A stretch of 6,574 nt of DNA from Terriglobia bacterium (GTDB taxonomy: Bacteria > Acidobacteriota > Terriglobia > UBA7540), in NCBI GenBank assembly GCA_030040515.1, contig JASHTO010000762.1, positions 1-6,574 of the forward strand. The letters are read 5' to 3'. Under the pieces are notes generated by a model that did not search any database, was not told the DNA's origin, and was given only the letters and a program-made list of their open reading frames with translations. Of this stretch, positions 1 to 6,470 are shown in pieces. Numbering within the stretch: the first letter of the stretch is position 1; each line of letters starts with the position of its first letter. Both the position numbers and the translations under genes were made by a program.

Positions 1-1
1 G

Positions 2-23
2 CTGACCACCCTCACTGACCACC
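2..23. repeat. Two direct copies of a 9-base motif
   Basis: CTGACCACC occurs at 2-10 and again at 15-23, with start points 13 bases apart. Such pairs can be recombinase arm sites or protein-binding sites, but two copies at a window edge may equally be chance. Confidence 0.3.
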
Positions 24-168
24 ACATGGCGATATCGGGTGATACCGAATATGCAGTGACGTGCCCCGGACCAGCATAAATACTGGCTCAGTAGCGCGTT
101 ATCACACTAAACAACAGTCGGTGTAACTTGTTGATTTCCTGTGAAAGTCGAATTCTCAATCTGAAAAC

Positions 169-196
169 CCGGGTTCGATTCCCGGTAGCGCTACCA
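169..196 (+). other. tRNA 3'-end fragment (T-arm, acceptor strand, CCA); possible att site
   Basis: Bases 169-173 (CCGGG) and 181-185 (CCCGG) form a perfect 5-bp T-stem around the loop TTCGATT. They are followed by a 7-base acceptor strand TAGCGCT, discriminator A193 and an encoded CCA at 194-196. This is the canonical end of a bacterial tRNA gene. The 5' partner should read AGCGCTA, and no such strand with a D-arm occurs at the right distance upstream. The 5-bp stem that can be drawn around TTCTCAA (153-159) contains a mismatch and a G-U pair. The amino acid identity cannot be read. Tyrosine-recombinase islands commonly leave such a 3' tRNA segment as the att direct repeat, so I infer an att remnant. 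A deleted tRNA gene or the 3' exon of an interrupted one is also possible. Confidence 0.6.
184..195. repeat. Perfect 12-bp palindrome across the tRNA acceptor end
   Basis: GGTAGCGCTACC is its own reverse complement. It spans the last T-stem bases, the acceptor strand, the discriminator and the CC of CCA. A related TAGCGC lies at 92-97. The palindrome could self-pair or bind a dimeric protein, or could simply reflect the acceptor sequence. Confidence 0.45.
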
Positions 197-250
197 AGTC
201 AAATCGCTGATAGGTCAATCGGTTAGATTTGCCTCAATCCCTTTGGCCTT

Positions 251-619
251 TCAGGTCAGGGGCGGGCGATGGATGTGACAATGAAAGTCCTGCCGCGAGT
301 GGAGCGTTGTCTTGCCAAGGGCTTGGAACAGGGGCACAGCGCCGCAGAGTGCGTAAGCGAAGAAGAAGTTTTCGCCCATCCCTGGCGCGAGCGCCACGAG
401 GTAGTTGGCCACAAGTCCCATCAACAGCGTTGAAGCTGCGGCCGCAAGGCTAGTGGCCGTCATCACCGCCTGGAAATTCATCCCCGTAACACTCAGCACG
501 CCGGGCTGAACGAAGATGATGTAAGACATCGCCAGAAACGTGGTGACGCCGCCCACGATTTCACGCTCGAACGTCGTGCCATGCTCCTGGAGCTTGAAGA
601 ATTTCGCCATGGAATTCAT
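251..619 (-). pseudogene. Truncated AzgA/PbuG-type purine permease (5' part only)
   Basis: The N-terminal ~93 residues match the start of guanine/hypoxanthine/adenine permeases of the AzgA (PbuG/GhxP-like, NCS2-related) family: AKFFKLQEHGTT, then the first membrane segments (about residues 22-42 and 50-75), then the signature ALAPGMGENFFF near residues 76-87. Family members are usually about 430 aa with 12-14 membrane helices, so more than three quarters is missing. The frame runs into unrelated sequence (HSRQDFHCHIHRPPLT) and stops at 251-253. Shifting the frame near 312-320 gives SPWQ, which resembles the conserved PWQ block expected soon after the signature, so a frameshift may precede the loss of the 3' end. 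The ATG at 617-619 and a second at 608-610 (MAKFF) are both possible, and neither has a clear Shine-Dalgarno sequence. A functional transporter is very unlikely. Confidence 0.8.
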
Positions 620-709
620 CAGGGTGTTCGGTCATCAGTTTTCAGTTATCCGTCCGCACGGGCTGGCGCCGATTCGGAGCCGTCACTGCTGACCGGCGAA
701 AGGAAATGT

Positions 710-1171
710 CTACTCTCCTTGCAGGAGTCGCGTCAATCGATCTCTTTGGCCTTGGTTGTTCTTCAGCATAATGCGGCGCAGGCGGCGGAACTCATCGGCG
801 TCGATTCTTTGCACCGTGCCGCGCCCGCGCTGCGGGCTGAAGGCGAGAACGTGGTCAAGGTCCGGTTTGCGCTTGAGGGGATTTTCAAGCCGCACGGCCT
901 GGCGTGGCGGGCAAAAATCGATGAGCGAGCCCTGGCCGGCGTCGCGGCCGTGGGAGGCGGCGCGCGCCACTCCCACCACCTGCTTGCGATCGGCCTCGTA
1001 GCAGAGGAACAGGTCGCCGCGCTTCACTTCTTCGCGCAGAAAACGCAGGCTCGAGGCGCTGCGAATCCAGCCCTCGTCGCCCATTTCGTAAACGCCGGGG
1101 ACGCGGCTGCGAAAATACTGGTCGAATTCCCACCCGCGCTTGGTGTTGATCTTGAATACCCAGACGGCCAT
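710..1171 (-). CDS. EVE-domain (PUA-like) protein
   Basis: A complete 153-aa protein that looks like a single EVE domain, a PUA-like fold whose relatives bind modified bases in DNA or RNA. It starts WVFKINTKRGWEFDQYF, and has a WIRSASS segment at residues 35-41 followed by the strand pair GDLFLCYEADRKQVVGVARA at 52-71. Towards the end comes RGTVQRIDADEFRRLRRIM, where EVE proteins often carry a helix that closes the fold. The tail (139-153) is polar and charged. No membrane segment or signal peptide is seen, so it is probably cytoplasmic. The ATG is well supported: AGGGAG lies 8 bases upstream (1180-1185). It lies 110 bp after serA and could be on the same transcript, but nothing in the sequence ties its role to serine synthesis. 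EVE proteins are often found near restriction or stress genes; here the ligand is unknown. Confidence 0.75.
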   Translation of the reverse strand: MAVWVFKINTKRGWEFDQYFRSRVPGVYEMGDEGWIRSASSLRFLREEVKRGDLFLCYEADRKQVVGVARAASHGRDAGQGSLIDFCPPRQAVRLENPLKRKPDLDHVLAFSPQRGRGTVQRIDADEFRRLRRIMLKNNQGQRDRLTRLLQGE

Positions 1172-1179
1172 GCCTTCTG

Positions 1180-1185
1180 CTCCCT
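1180..1185 (-). promoter_or_regulatory. Ribosome binding site of the EVE gene
   Basis: On the minus strand this reads AGGGAG, 8 bases before the ATG at 1169-1171. It fixes that start and would let the gene be translated independently of serA. Confidence 0.65.
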
Positions 1186-1281
1186 GTGATGGACCCTGCG
1201 CAATGGACCGTCGGTCATCCGCGATTACTGAAGGATCGGCGTGGCGGATTCGGGGTTCTTACTGCAATCCGAAAACTGGAT

Positions 1282-2862
1282 TCAGACTTCCACCACCCGC
1301 GCCGTGCACACGGCGGGAATGGCGCGAATTTCCTCCAGCACCGCGTCGGCCACGCGATGATCGACATTGACGAGGCCGATGGCCTCCTGGGTTTGCGTGC
1401 TGCGTCCCAGCGCGAAAGTGGCGATGTTGATCTTGTGATTGCCGAGGACCGTGCCCACGCGGCCAATCACACCGGGTACGTCCTGATTGCGGATGAACAG
1501 GATGATGCCGCGCAGAGGCGCTTCAATATCAATATCGTTGAGGCCCAGGATGCGCAGCGCCCCCTGGAGCCCTACCATGCCCAGGCCCGTCGCGGGTTCG
1601 CCCTCTGTGTAAAGCGCGATGCCCAATGAATTGGAGAACGTGGCACGCCGCGCGCTGCGCAACTCCGAAACCTCCACCCCGCGCTGCTGAGCAAGTGACC
1701 CGGCATTTATCAAATTCACTTGCTGCGAAAGCGCGGGAGCCAGGATTCCTTTCAACACCGCGCTTCGAACCAGGTGCGTGTTCATTTCCGCCAAGCCGCC
1801 GTCGTAACTGATTTTCACCTCGCGGATTCTTTCTCCCGCAATCTGCGCCAGGAACGCACCCAGTTTCTCGCCGAGCTGGATGTAGGGCTCCAGCTTCTTG
1901 AATTCCTCGGGAGAAATCGCGGGAAGGTTGACGGCACTGCGCGCCACGCCGGTCAGCAGGTAGTCGCGTACCTGTTCGGCGATGCGGATGCCCACGATTT
2001 CCTGCGCTTCCTCGGTGGAACCGGCGATGTGCGGCGTGGCGATGACGTTGGGATGGGCCACGAGCTTGGAATCTTTGGGCGGCTCGGTCTCAAAAACATC
2101 CAGGGCCGCGCCCGCCACCAGGCCGCATTCGATTGCCGCCAGCAGGTCCGCTTCGTTGACCAAATCGCCGCGCGCGCAGTTCACGATGCGCACTCCCGGT
2201 TGGGCGAGCGCCAGCGTGCGCGCGTTGATCAGGTGGCGCGTTTCGGGCGTGGCGGAGGTGTGCAGGCTGACGAAGTCCGCGACCTTCAGCACTCCTTCGA
2301 GCGGAGCCAACTGCACTCCCAGCTCGCCGGCTCGCAGCGAGGGAACGAAAGGGTCGTAGGCGACAACCTGCATCTCGAAAGCCTTGGCAAGCCGCGCCAC
2401 GGCAGAACCAATCTGGCCGAGGCCGATCAAGCCCAGAGTCTTCCCGCGCAATTCCATTCCCTCAAGCTTTTTCTTATCCCATTTCCCCTGCTTCATTGAG
2501 CCATCCGCCTGGGGAATGCGCCGGGCCATGGCCAGCATCAGTGCCAGGGTGTGCTCAGCCACGCTTGCGGCGTTGCCTCCCGGTGTGTTCATCACCACCA
2601 CGCCTTTATTGGTGGCGGCGTCCAGGTCCACGTTGTCGACTCCGACGCCGGCGCGCCCAATCGCCCGCAGCCGCCCCGCCTTGCCCAGCAGCTCGGCGGT
2701 GACTTTGGTGGCGCTGCGCACCACTAGCGCGTCAGCGTCAATAATCTCATCTTCCACTTTCGCTCCCGCTTTCTTCGGCAGGAAGACCACGTCCCAGGAT
2801 TTCTGCTCGCGCAGAAGCTCCACAGCGTGTTCGGAAATGCTGTCAGCAACAAGAATTTTCAT
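1282..2862 (-). CDS. serA: D-3-phosphoglycerate dehydrogenase
   Basis: Catalyses NAD-dependent oxidation of 3-phosphoglycerate to 3-phosphohydroxypyruvate, the first step of the phosphorylated serine pathway, in the cytoplasm. At 526 aa it is the long form with three parts: a split substrate-binding/Rossmann catalytic unit (about 1-315), an intervening ASB-type domain (about 318-447) and a C-terminal ACT domain (about 452-526, GIILFIRNQDVPGVIGRVG). The nucleotide loop GLGQIG is at 147-152, with Asp170 at the end of the next strand (VVAYD), as expected for NAD preference. By family comparison the catalytic residues are Arg231 (NCARGDLVNE), Glu260 (DVFETEPP) and His278 (TPHIAGSTEEAQ). RAGVGVDNVD (70-79) and NTPGGNAASVAEHT (92-105) are family blocks. 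The ACT domain suggests allosteric control by serine or another amino acid, but the effector cannot be read. No clear Shine-Dalgarno precedes the ATG. It follows the aminotransferase gene by 101 bp with no obvious promoter between them, so co-transcription is likely. Confidence 0.97.
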   Translation of the reverse strand: MKILVADSISEHAVELLREQKSWDVVFLPKKAGAKVEDEIIDADALVVRSATKVTAELLGKAGRLRAIGRAGVGVDNVDLDAATNKGVVVMNTPGGNAASVAEHTLALMLAMARRIPQADGSMKQGKWDKKKLEGMELRGKTLGLIGLGQIGSAVARLAKAFEMQVVAYDPFVPSLRAGELGVQLAPLEGVLKVADFVSLHTSATPETRHLINARTLALAQPGVRIVNCARGDLVNEADLLAAIECGLVAGAALDVFETEPPKDSKLVAHPNVIATPHIAGSTEEAQEIVGIRIAEQVRDYLLTGVARSAVNLPAISPEEFKKLEPYIQLGEKLGAFLAQIAGERIREVKISYDGGLAEMNTHLVRSAVLKGILAPALSQQVNLINAGSLAQQRGVEVSELRSARRATFSNSLGIALYTEGEPATGLGMVGLQGALRILGLNDIDIEAPLRGIILFIRNQDVPGVIGRVGTVLGNHKINIATFALGRSTQTQEAIGLVNVDHRVADAVLEEIRAIPAVCTARVVEV

Positions 2863-2963
2863 AAGAAGAGGTCATTTGTCCCTTGTCAGTGGTTCATTGC
2901 AGGTTCGGTCCGAAGCGCAGCGGCCTTGCCTCAAATCGCAGATCGCCACCAACCCGTGATGAG

Positions 2964-4124
2964 TCAACCAGCATGACGAAGATAAACATCCTGCGCGGCG
3001 CGCACGCTGGAGCCGAGTTCCACCTTGTGGCCCAGCTTGAGCAGGGAAACCTCCAAGGCAGCGAAGAATGCGAAGAGGTCCGGCATGTCGTAATAGCCGA
3101 GATGCGCGAGCCGGAAAATCTGGCCTTTCATGCTGCCCTGCCCATTGGCGATCACCGCGCCGAAGCGGGTGCGCAATTCCTTGACGATGGCGCCGGAATC
3201 CATGCCCGCGGGCGCGCAGACGGCCGTGGCGGCGTTGGCGGGTGAAGATTCCGCAAACAGTTTCAGCCCCAGGGCCTGCGCGGCGGCGCGCGCTGCTTCC
3301 GCCAGCAACGCGGCGTTGGCAATGAGGTTTTCCCTCCCGATTTTCCTGATGTATTCAAGCGCCGCGTGCAGGCCGATGACGAGCGTGGTCGCGGGCGTGT
3401 AAGCGGTCTCGCCCTTCGCCTGGTTCTTGCGCTCCTTGGAAAAATCGAAATAGAAATGCGGGAGTCTGGACTTGGCGATTAATCCCCAGGCCTTTTCACT
3501 GACGCTGACGAAGGCGAGGCCGGGAGGGATCATCACGGCCTTTTGCGAGCCGCCGATCAGGATGTCGAGCCCCCACTCGTTGACGCGCAAATCACTCGTG
3601 CCGAGGCCGGTGATCCCATCCACCACGAGCGCCGTCTCAGGATAATTCTTCACCGCCTCGCCGAGCGCGCGCACGTCGTTCATGACGGCAGTGGAAGTCT
3701 CCGTCGCCTGTATGAACACAGCGCGGTAAGGGCCCTCACTTGCAAGTTTTTGCTTCATCGCCTCGATATTCACGGGGCGGCCGTAGGGCGATTCCACCTT
3801 CACCGCCTCGATTCCGTACGCCTCCGCGATTCCAAACCAGCGCTCGCCGAATTTCCCCGCCGTGCCCACCAGCATGCGCTCACCGGGCGAGAGAAGGTTG
3901 GAGACGGAACCTTCCATCGCCCCGGTCCCCGAGCTTGCAAAGATCAGCACATCGTTCGGAGTGTCGTAGTAATACTTCAGCAGCGAAAGCGTTTCCGACA
4001 TGATCTTGCGAAACGCTTCCGTGCGATGATGAACATTGGCCGCGGTGAGCGTGCGCGCCTGCGCTTCCATCAACAGCGGAGTCGGGCCGGGAGTAAACAA
4101 CCGTTCTTTAATGATGCCGGGCAT
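2964..4124 (-). CDS. Class V aminotransferase, probable phosphoserine aminotransferase
   Basis: A 386-aa PLP enzyme of the alanine-glyoxylate/serine-pyruvate aminotransferase group (COG0075 type), not the canonical SerC (COG1932) type. Visible landmarks are TPGPTP (11-16), HHRTEAF (32-38), the phosphate-contact loop SSGTGAMEGSVSNL (64-77), VDGITGLG with Asp169 facing the pyridine nitrogen, the Schiff-base lysine Lys195 in GGSQKAVMIPPG, and Arg338 in FRLAHLG for the substrate carboxylate. The gene sits directly upstream of serA, so I infer that it transaminates phosphohydroxypyruvate with glutamate (or another donor) to give phosphoserine. In Methanococcales a broad-specificity class V enzyme of this group (MJ0959) supplies that activity. 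Other substrates such as glyoxylate/alanine or serine/pyruvate cannot be excluded. The ATG has AAAGGA 8 bases upstream (4133-4138). A promoter and a foldable leader precede it. Confidence 0.9.
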   Translation of the reverse strand: MPGIIKERLFTPGPTPLLMEAQARTLTAANVHHRTEAFRKIMSETLSLLKYYYDTPNDVLIFASSGTGAMEGSVSNLLSPGERMLVGTAGKFGERWFGIAEAYGIEAVKVESPYGRPVNIEAMKQKLASEGPYRAVFIQATETSTAVMNDVRALGEAVKNYPETALVVDGITGLGTSDLRVNEWGLDILIGGSQKAVMIPPGLAFVSVSEKAWGLIAKSRLPHFYFDFSKERKNQAKGETAYTPATTLVIGLHAALEYIRKIGRENLIANAALLAEAARAAAQALGLKLFAESSPANAATAVCAPAGMDSGAIVKELRTRFGAVIANGQGSMKGQIFRLAHLGYYDMPDLFAFFAALEVSLLKLGHKVELGSSVRAAQDVYLRHAG

Positions 4125-4132
4125 TCACATTT

Positions 4133-4138
4133 TCCTTT
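4133..4138 (-). promoter_or_regulatory. Ribosome binding site of the aminotransferase gene
   Basis: AAAGGA on the minus strand, 8 bases before the ATG at 4122-4124. It supports this start over downstream candidates. Confidence 0.6.
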
Positions 4139-4149
4139 GCGGATGGGTT

Positions 4150-4213
4150 GCTTCGGAAAAACCAGGGCGGAACTTGCGGGATGAGCGGAAATTCCTGTGA
4201 GGTTGACCGAAGC
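4150..4213 (-). promoter_or_regulatory. Foldable leader of the serine operon
   Basis: Between the predicted transcription start and the aminotransferase ATG, the minus strand contains nested complementary arms. GCTTCGG/CCGAAGC (4207-4213 with 4150-4156) makes 7 bp. AAC/GTT (4202-4204 with 4160-4162) and CAGG/CCTG (4194-4197 with 4163-4166) continue inward, leaving a loop of about 27 nt. The outer 5' arm falls at or next to the predicted +1. I do not recognise a known riboswitch class or a leader peptide rich in one amino acid. It could be an attenuator, an mRNA-stabilising 5' structure, or chance pairing. Confidence 0.4.
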
Positions 4214-4218
4214 TCTCC

Positions 4219-4247
4219 AGAATAAAAACTCGGCCCTCGAATGTCAA
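4219..4247 (-). promoter_or_regulatory. Sigma70-type promoter for the aminotransferase-serA operon
   Basis: Reading the minus strand, a perfect -35 box TTGACA (4242-4247) is followed after exactly 17 bases by TATTCT (4219-4224), which matches 4 of 6 bases of the -10 consensus including T1, A2 and the final T. Transcription would start near 4212, giving an approximately 88-nt leader. AT-rich sequence (AATTTAAT, 4248-4255) lies just upstream of the -35 box, as in an UP-like element. This is the clearest promoter in the window. Confidence 0.65.
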
Positions 4248-4318
4248 ATTAAATTCCTCGATTTGGCCTCACGGAATTCAGTATTTGCACCGGCGGTTCC
4301 TACACGCGGGGCCGCCGG

Positions 4319-4337
4319 CGGCGCTCATTGAGCGCCG
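4319..4337 (-). terminator. GC-rich hairpin after the DUF255 gene, no T-tract
   Basis: CGGCGCTC and GAGCGCCG form a perfect 8-bp stem around a 3-base loop, 27 bases past the DUF255 stop and about 70 bases before the -35 box of the next promoter. It overlaps a 12-bp GC palindrome (4311-4322, GCCGCCGGCGGC), so alternative pairings are possible. No T-run follows on the minus strand, so it is not a classical intrinsic terminator; it may still pause polymerase or protect an mRNA 3' end. Confidence 0.4.
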
Positions 4338-4364
4338 GTCCGATGAGTCCGCGCCCTGTCCTAT

Positions 4365-6470
4365 TCATGATTTGCCGGCGAGCAGCGCGCGGAGGTCGGC
4401 GGGAGATTGCACGGGCGCGTGGCAAGCTGAGCCTTCGCACACCAGCGCCACCGGGACGCCGTCAAAGGGCAGTTGCGGCAGCGTCGCGGCCATGCCGGCG
4501 GGGAGTTCCCGGGATTTTACAGCTTCCGGTTCAAAGGTGAATACTCGCTTGCCGGCGCGCGGCGCTTCGTAGGCGGCGCGGAGAAGGCTTTGGGCGCGCT
4601 CATCGTCGCCGCGGCCCACCACCACCACGTCGAGCGGGGCGCGCAGGTGGTGGAGCAGCGCCAGGCCGTAAGTCGCCGCAAATAATCCATACTGCCCCGC
4701 TTTGGGAGCAAACATCGTAAGCGTGGCCGCGGCCTTTTCACCGAAGTCTTCCCGGTCCGCGAGCACGTCCAGACGGTCGAGCACCTGCGCGGCCATCGCG
4801 TTCGCCGCGGGTGTGGGAGAATCCTGGAAGGGCTTGCGCGGATTCACCAGATTTCCGTGCCGGTCGGCGAGGTCGCGCGCCGTGTCGAAGAATCCGCCTT
4901 CCTTGTCATCCCAGAATCGGCGCACGGTGATTTCCACCAATTCCAGCGCGCGCTGGAAGTAACCGCGCCTTCCCGTGACCTCGTAGGCGTCCAGAAGCGC
5001 GGCGGCAATGAACACCTGATCCTCGAGCAGGCCCTCGATGCGCGGCCCGCCTTCCACCAGTGTGTGGTACATTCCCTTCTCAGGGTCGTAGGCCTTGGTG
5101 ATCAGCAGGTCGAGCGTCGCCAGGGCGCGGTCGCGCGCAGCTTGGAGCCCCAAAATTCGATAGGCTTCGAGCAGCGAGCAAATCAACATTCCATTCCAGC
5201 TTGCATATATTGATTTGTCCACGAATGGCGTCATTCGCCGGGCGCGGGCGTCGGCCATTTTTCTTCGCGCGCTCGCCAGCAATTCCGAAACCTTCGCTTC
5301 GTCCATCTGCATCCGTGCGGCGACCGCGGAAAGCGGCTGATCGATGAACAACACGTTTTTGGCGGGGTTGTGATGCATTTCACCAATTTCTTCGACATGG
5401 TAGTAAAGAGACGCGGCGCGCGCCTCCGGTTCGTCGAGCGCGGCCTTCAGCTCCTGCAAAGTCCACGTAAAGTAGTCGCCGTCGTCTTCAAGGTTGATAT
5501 CCGCATCCTGGCTGGAATAAAAGCCCGCTTCGGGATGCGACAACACGCTCTCAAGGAAGCTGAGGATGCCCAGAGAAATTTCGCGAAAGAAAGGGTTGCG
5601 GGAAACCTGGTAGGCGCGAAGGTAATTTCCCAGCAGGCCGGCGTTGTCATAGGACATTTTTTCGAAATGGGGCACGATCCAGCGCTCGTCCACGGAATAG
5701 CGGTGGAAGCCGCCACCGATCTGGTCGTAAACGCCGCCGCTCCCCATGTGTTCGAGCGTGGTGGTCACGATGCTCAGCAGCCGCTCCTGGCGAGTGGACA
5801 GATAAGCCTCCAGCAGGAGATCGATCGCGGAAGGATGGGGAAACTTCGGCGCGTTGCCGAAGCCGCCGTTGCGCGGGTCGAACATGCCCACGATCTCTTC
5901 AACGATGGCCCTGACAATTCTCTCGTCGGCGGCCTCCTCGCCTTTTTTGACGCCTTCCACGTCGCGCAGGGCCTCGGCAATCTTCACCGCGCTCTCATAA
6001 ATCTGCTCGCGGTGCGCGCGGTAATTTTGCGCGATGGCTTCCAGCAGGCGCTTCATGCCCGGGCGGCCGGCGCGATCGTCGGGAGGAAAGTACGTGCCGC
6101 CGAAAAATGGCTTTCCGTCGGGAGTCAAAAAAGCCGTGAGGGGCCAGCCGCCCTGGCCGGTCAGCGCGCTCACGGCAACCTGATATCGGGCGTCGATGTC
6201 GGGGCGCTCGTCGCGGTCGACCTTCACGGGGATAAACGACTCGTTGATGATGCGCGCCACTTCCGGGTTCTCGTAACTCTCGCGGTCCATCACGTGGCAC
6301 CAGTGGCACCACACGGCGCCGATGTCGAGCAGAATGGGCTTATCCGCTGCGGCGGCCTGCGCGAAGGCGGAGCCATTCCACTCGCGCCACAGCACGGGCT
6401 GGTGCGCGGCGGAGCGCAGGTATGCGCTTGCCGCCCTCGCGAGTTCGTTGGAAGGACCTGCTTCGCTCAT
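4365..6470 (-). CDS. DUF255/YyaL-type protein: thioredoxin-like domain plus six-hairpin domain
   Basis: A complete 701-aa member of the family containing bacterial YyaL and animal SPATA20. The N-terminal thioredoxin-like domain (about 20-170) has the redox motif AVWCHWCHVMDRESYE (Cys55, Cys58), then VDRDERPDID (84-93), the cis-Pro region GQGGWPLTAFLTPDGKPFFGG and TYFPP. The rest (about 185-610) is an (alpha/alpha)6 six-hairpin toroid related in fold to N-acylglucosamine 2-epimerases and glycosidases, with the blocks GGFGNAPKFPHP (202-213), GGGFHRYSVDERWIVPHFEK (252-271), SSQDADINLEDDGDYFTWT (319-337) and SIYASWNGML (420-429). The C-terminus carries a second conserved cysteine pair (CEGSACHAP, Cys678 and Cys683). 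No signal peptide is seen, so a cytoplasmic location is expected. The length is normal for the family. Biochemical function and substrate are not established. The start overlaps the preceding stop as ATGA and lacks a good Shine-Dalgarno sequence, which points to translational coupling. Confidence 0.93.
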   Translation of the reverse strand: MSEAGPSNELARAASAYLRSAAHQPVLWREWNGSAFAQAAAADKPILLDIGAVWCHWCHVMDRESYENPEVARIINESFIPVKVDRDERPDIDARYQVAVSALTGQGGWPLTAFLTPDGKPFFGGTYFPPDDRAGRPGMKRLLEAIAQNYRAHREQIYESAVKIAEALRDVEGVKKGEEAADERIVRAIVEEIVGMFDPRNGGFGNAPKFPHPSAIDLLLEAYLSTRQERLLSIVTTTLEHMGSGGVYDQIGGGFHRYSVDERWIVPHFEKMSYDNAGLLGNYLRAYQVSRNPFFREISLGILSFLESVLSHPEAGFYSSQDADINLEDDGDYFTWTLQELKAALDEPEARAASLYYHVEEIGEMHHNPAKNVLFIDQPLSAVAARMQMDEAKVSELLASARRKMADARARRMTPFVDKSIYASWNGMLICSLLEAYRILGLQAARDRALATLDLLITKAYDPEKGMYHTLVEGGPRIEGLLEDQVFIAAALLDAYEVTGRRGYFQRALELVEITVRRFWDDKEGGFFDTARDLADRHGNLVNPRKPFQDSPTPAANAMAAQVLDRLDVLADREDFGEKAAATLTMFAPKAGQYGLFAATYGLALLHHLRAPLDVVVVGRGDDERAQSLLRAAYEAPRAGKRVFTFEPEAVKSRELPAGMAATLPQLPFDGVPVALVCEGSACHAPVQSPADLRALLAGKS

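Larger units (their letters stand above)
1..250. other. Gene-poor left flank with lower GC
   Basis: No coding region is supported here. The first 240 bases are about 49% GC by hand count, against roughly 60% in the genes to the right. Visible structure includes a short direct repeat (CTGACCACC at 2-10 and 15-23), an imperfect inverted repeat around 29-55 (GATATCGG facing CCGAATAT), a short AACAA/TTGTT inverted repeat around 104-133, and the 3' end of a tRNA at 169-196. The composition shift and the tRNA fragment would suit the edge of a mobile or integrated segment, but no integrase or transposase is visible. The left edge of the window cuts off whatever lies beyond. Confidence 0.5.

Noticed and set aside
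2..79. Plus-strand open frame entering from the left edge and stopping at 77-79, possibly the end of a gene such as an integrase
   Set aside because: Only 25 codons, with no motif I recognise; such a frame is expected by chance at a window edge.
93..196. A complete tRNA of about 104 nt starting AGCGCGT and ending in the CCA
   Set aside because: Only the first five acceptor pairs match. There is no D-loop GG and no sound anticodon arm, and the spacing fits no tRNA class.
141..196. tRNA-Glu(CTC)-like anticodon loop TTCTCAA at 153-159
   Set aside because: The stem has a mismatch and a G-U pair, and no D-arm or 5' acceptor strand precedes it, so it is likely coincidence.
670..709. Bulged hairpin between the EVE gene and the permease as a terminator
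   Set aside because: Only a 4-bp plus 3-bp stem with a bulge and no T-run.
581..1189. Long plus-strand open frame of 202 codons opposite the EVE gene
   Set aside because: It is antisense to a recognisable protein and has no ribosome binding site or family resemblance.
1206..1271. Short hairpins after serA (GACC/GGTC at 1206-1216; CGGATT/AATCCG at 1245-1271) as a terminator
   Set aside because: Stems are only 4 and 6 bp, the second with a 15-base loop, and no T-tract follows.
1720..2499. Plus-strand open frame of 259 codons inside serA
   Set aside because: It mirrors the serA codons in GC-rich DNA; composition is dominated by Arg, Gly and His with no domain.
2863..2963. A separate promoter for serA in the 101-bp gap
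   Set aside because: No pair of -35 and -10 boxes with acceptable spacing was found on the minus strand.
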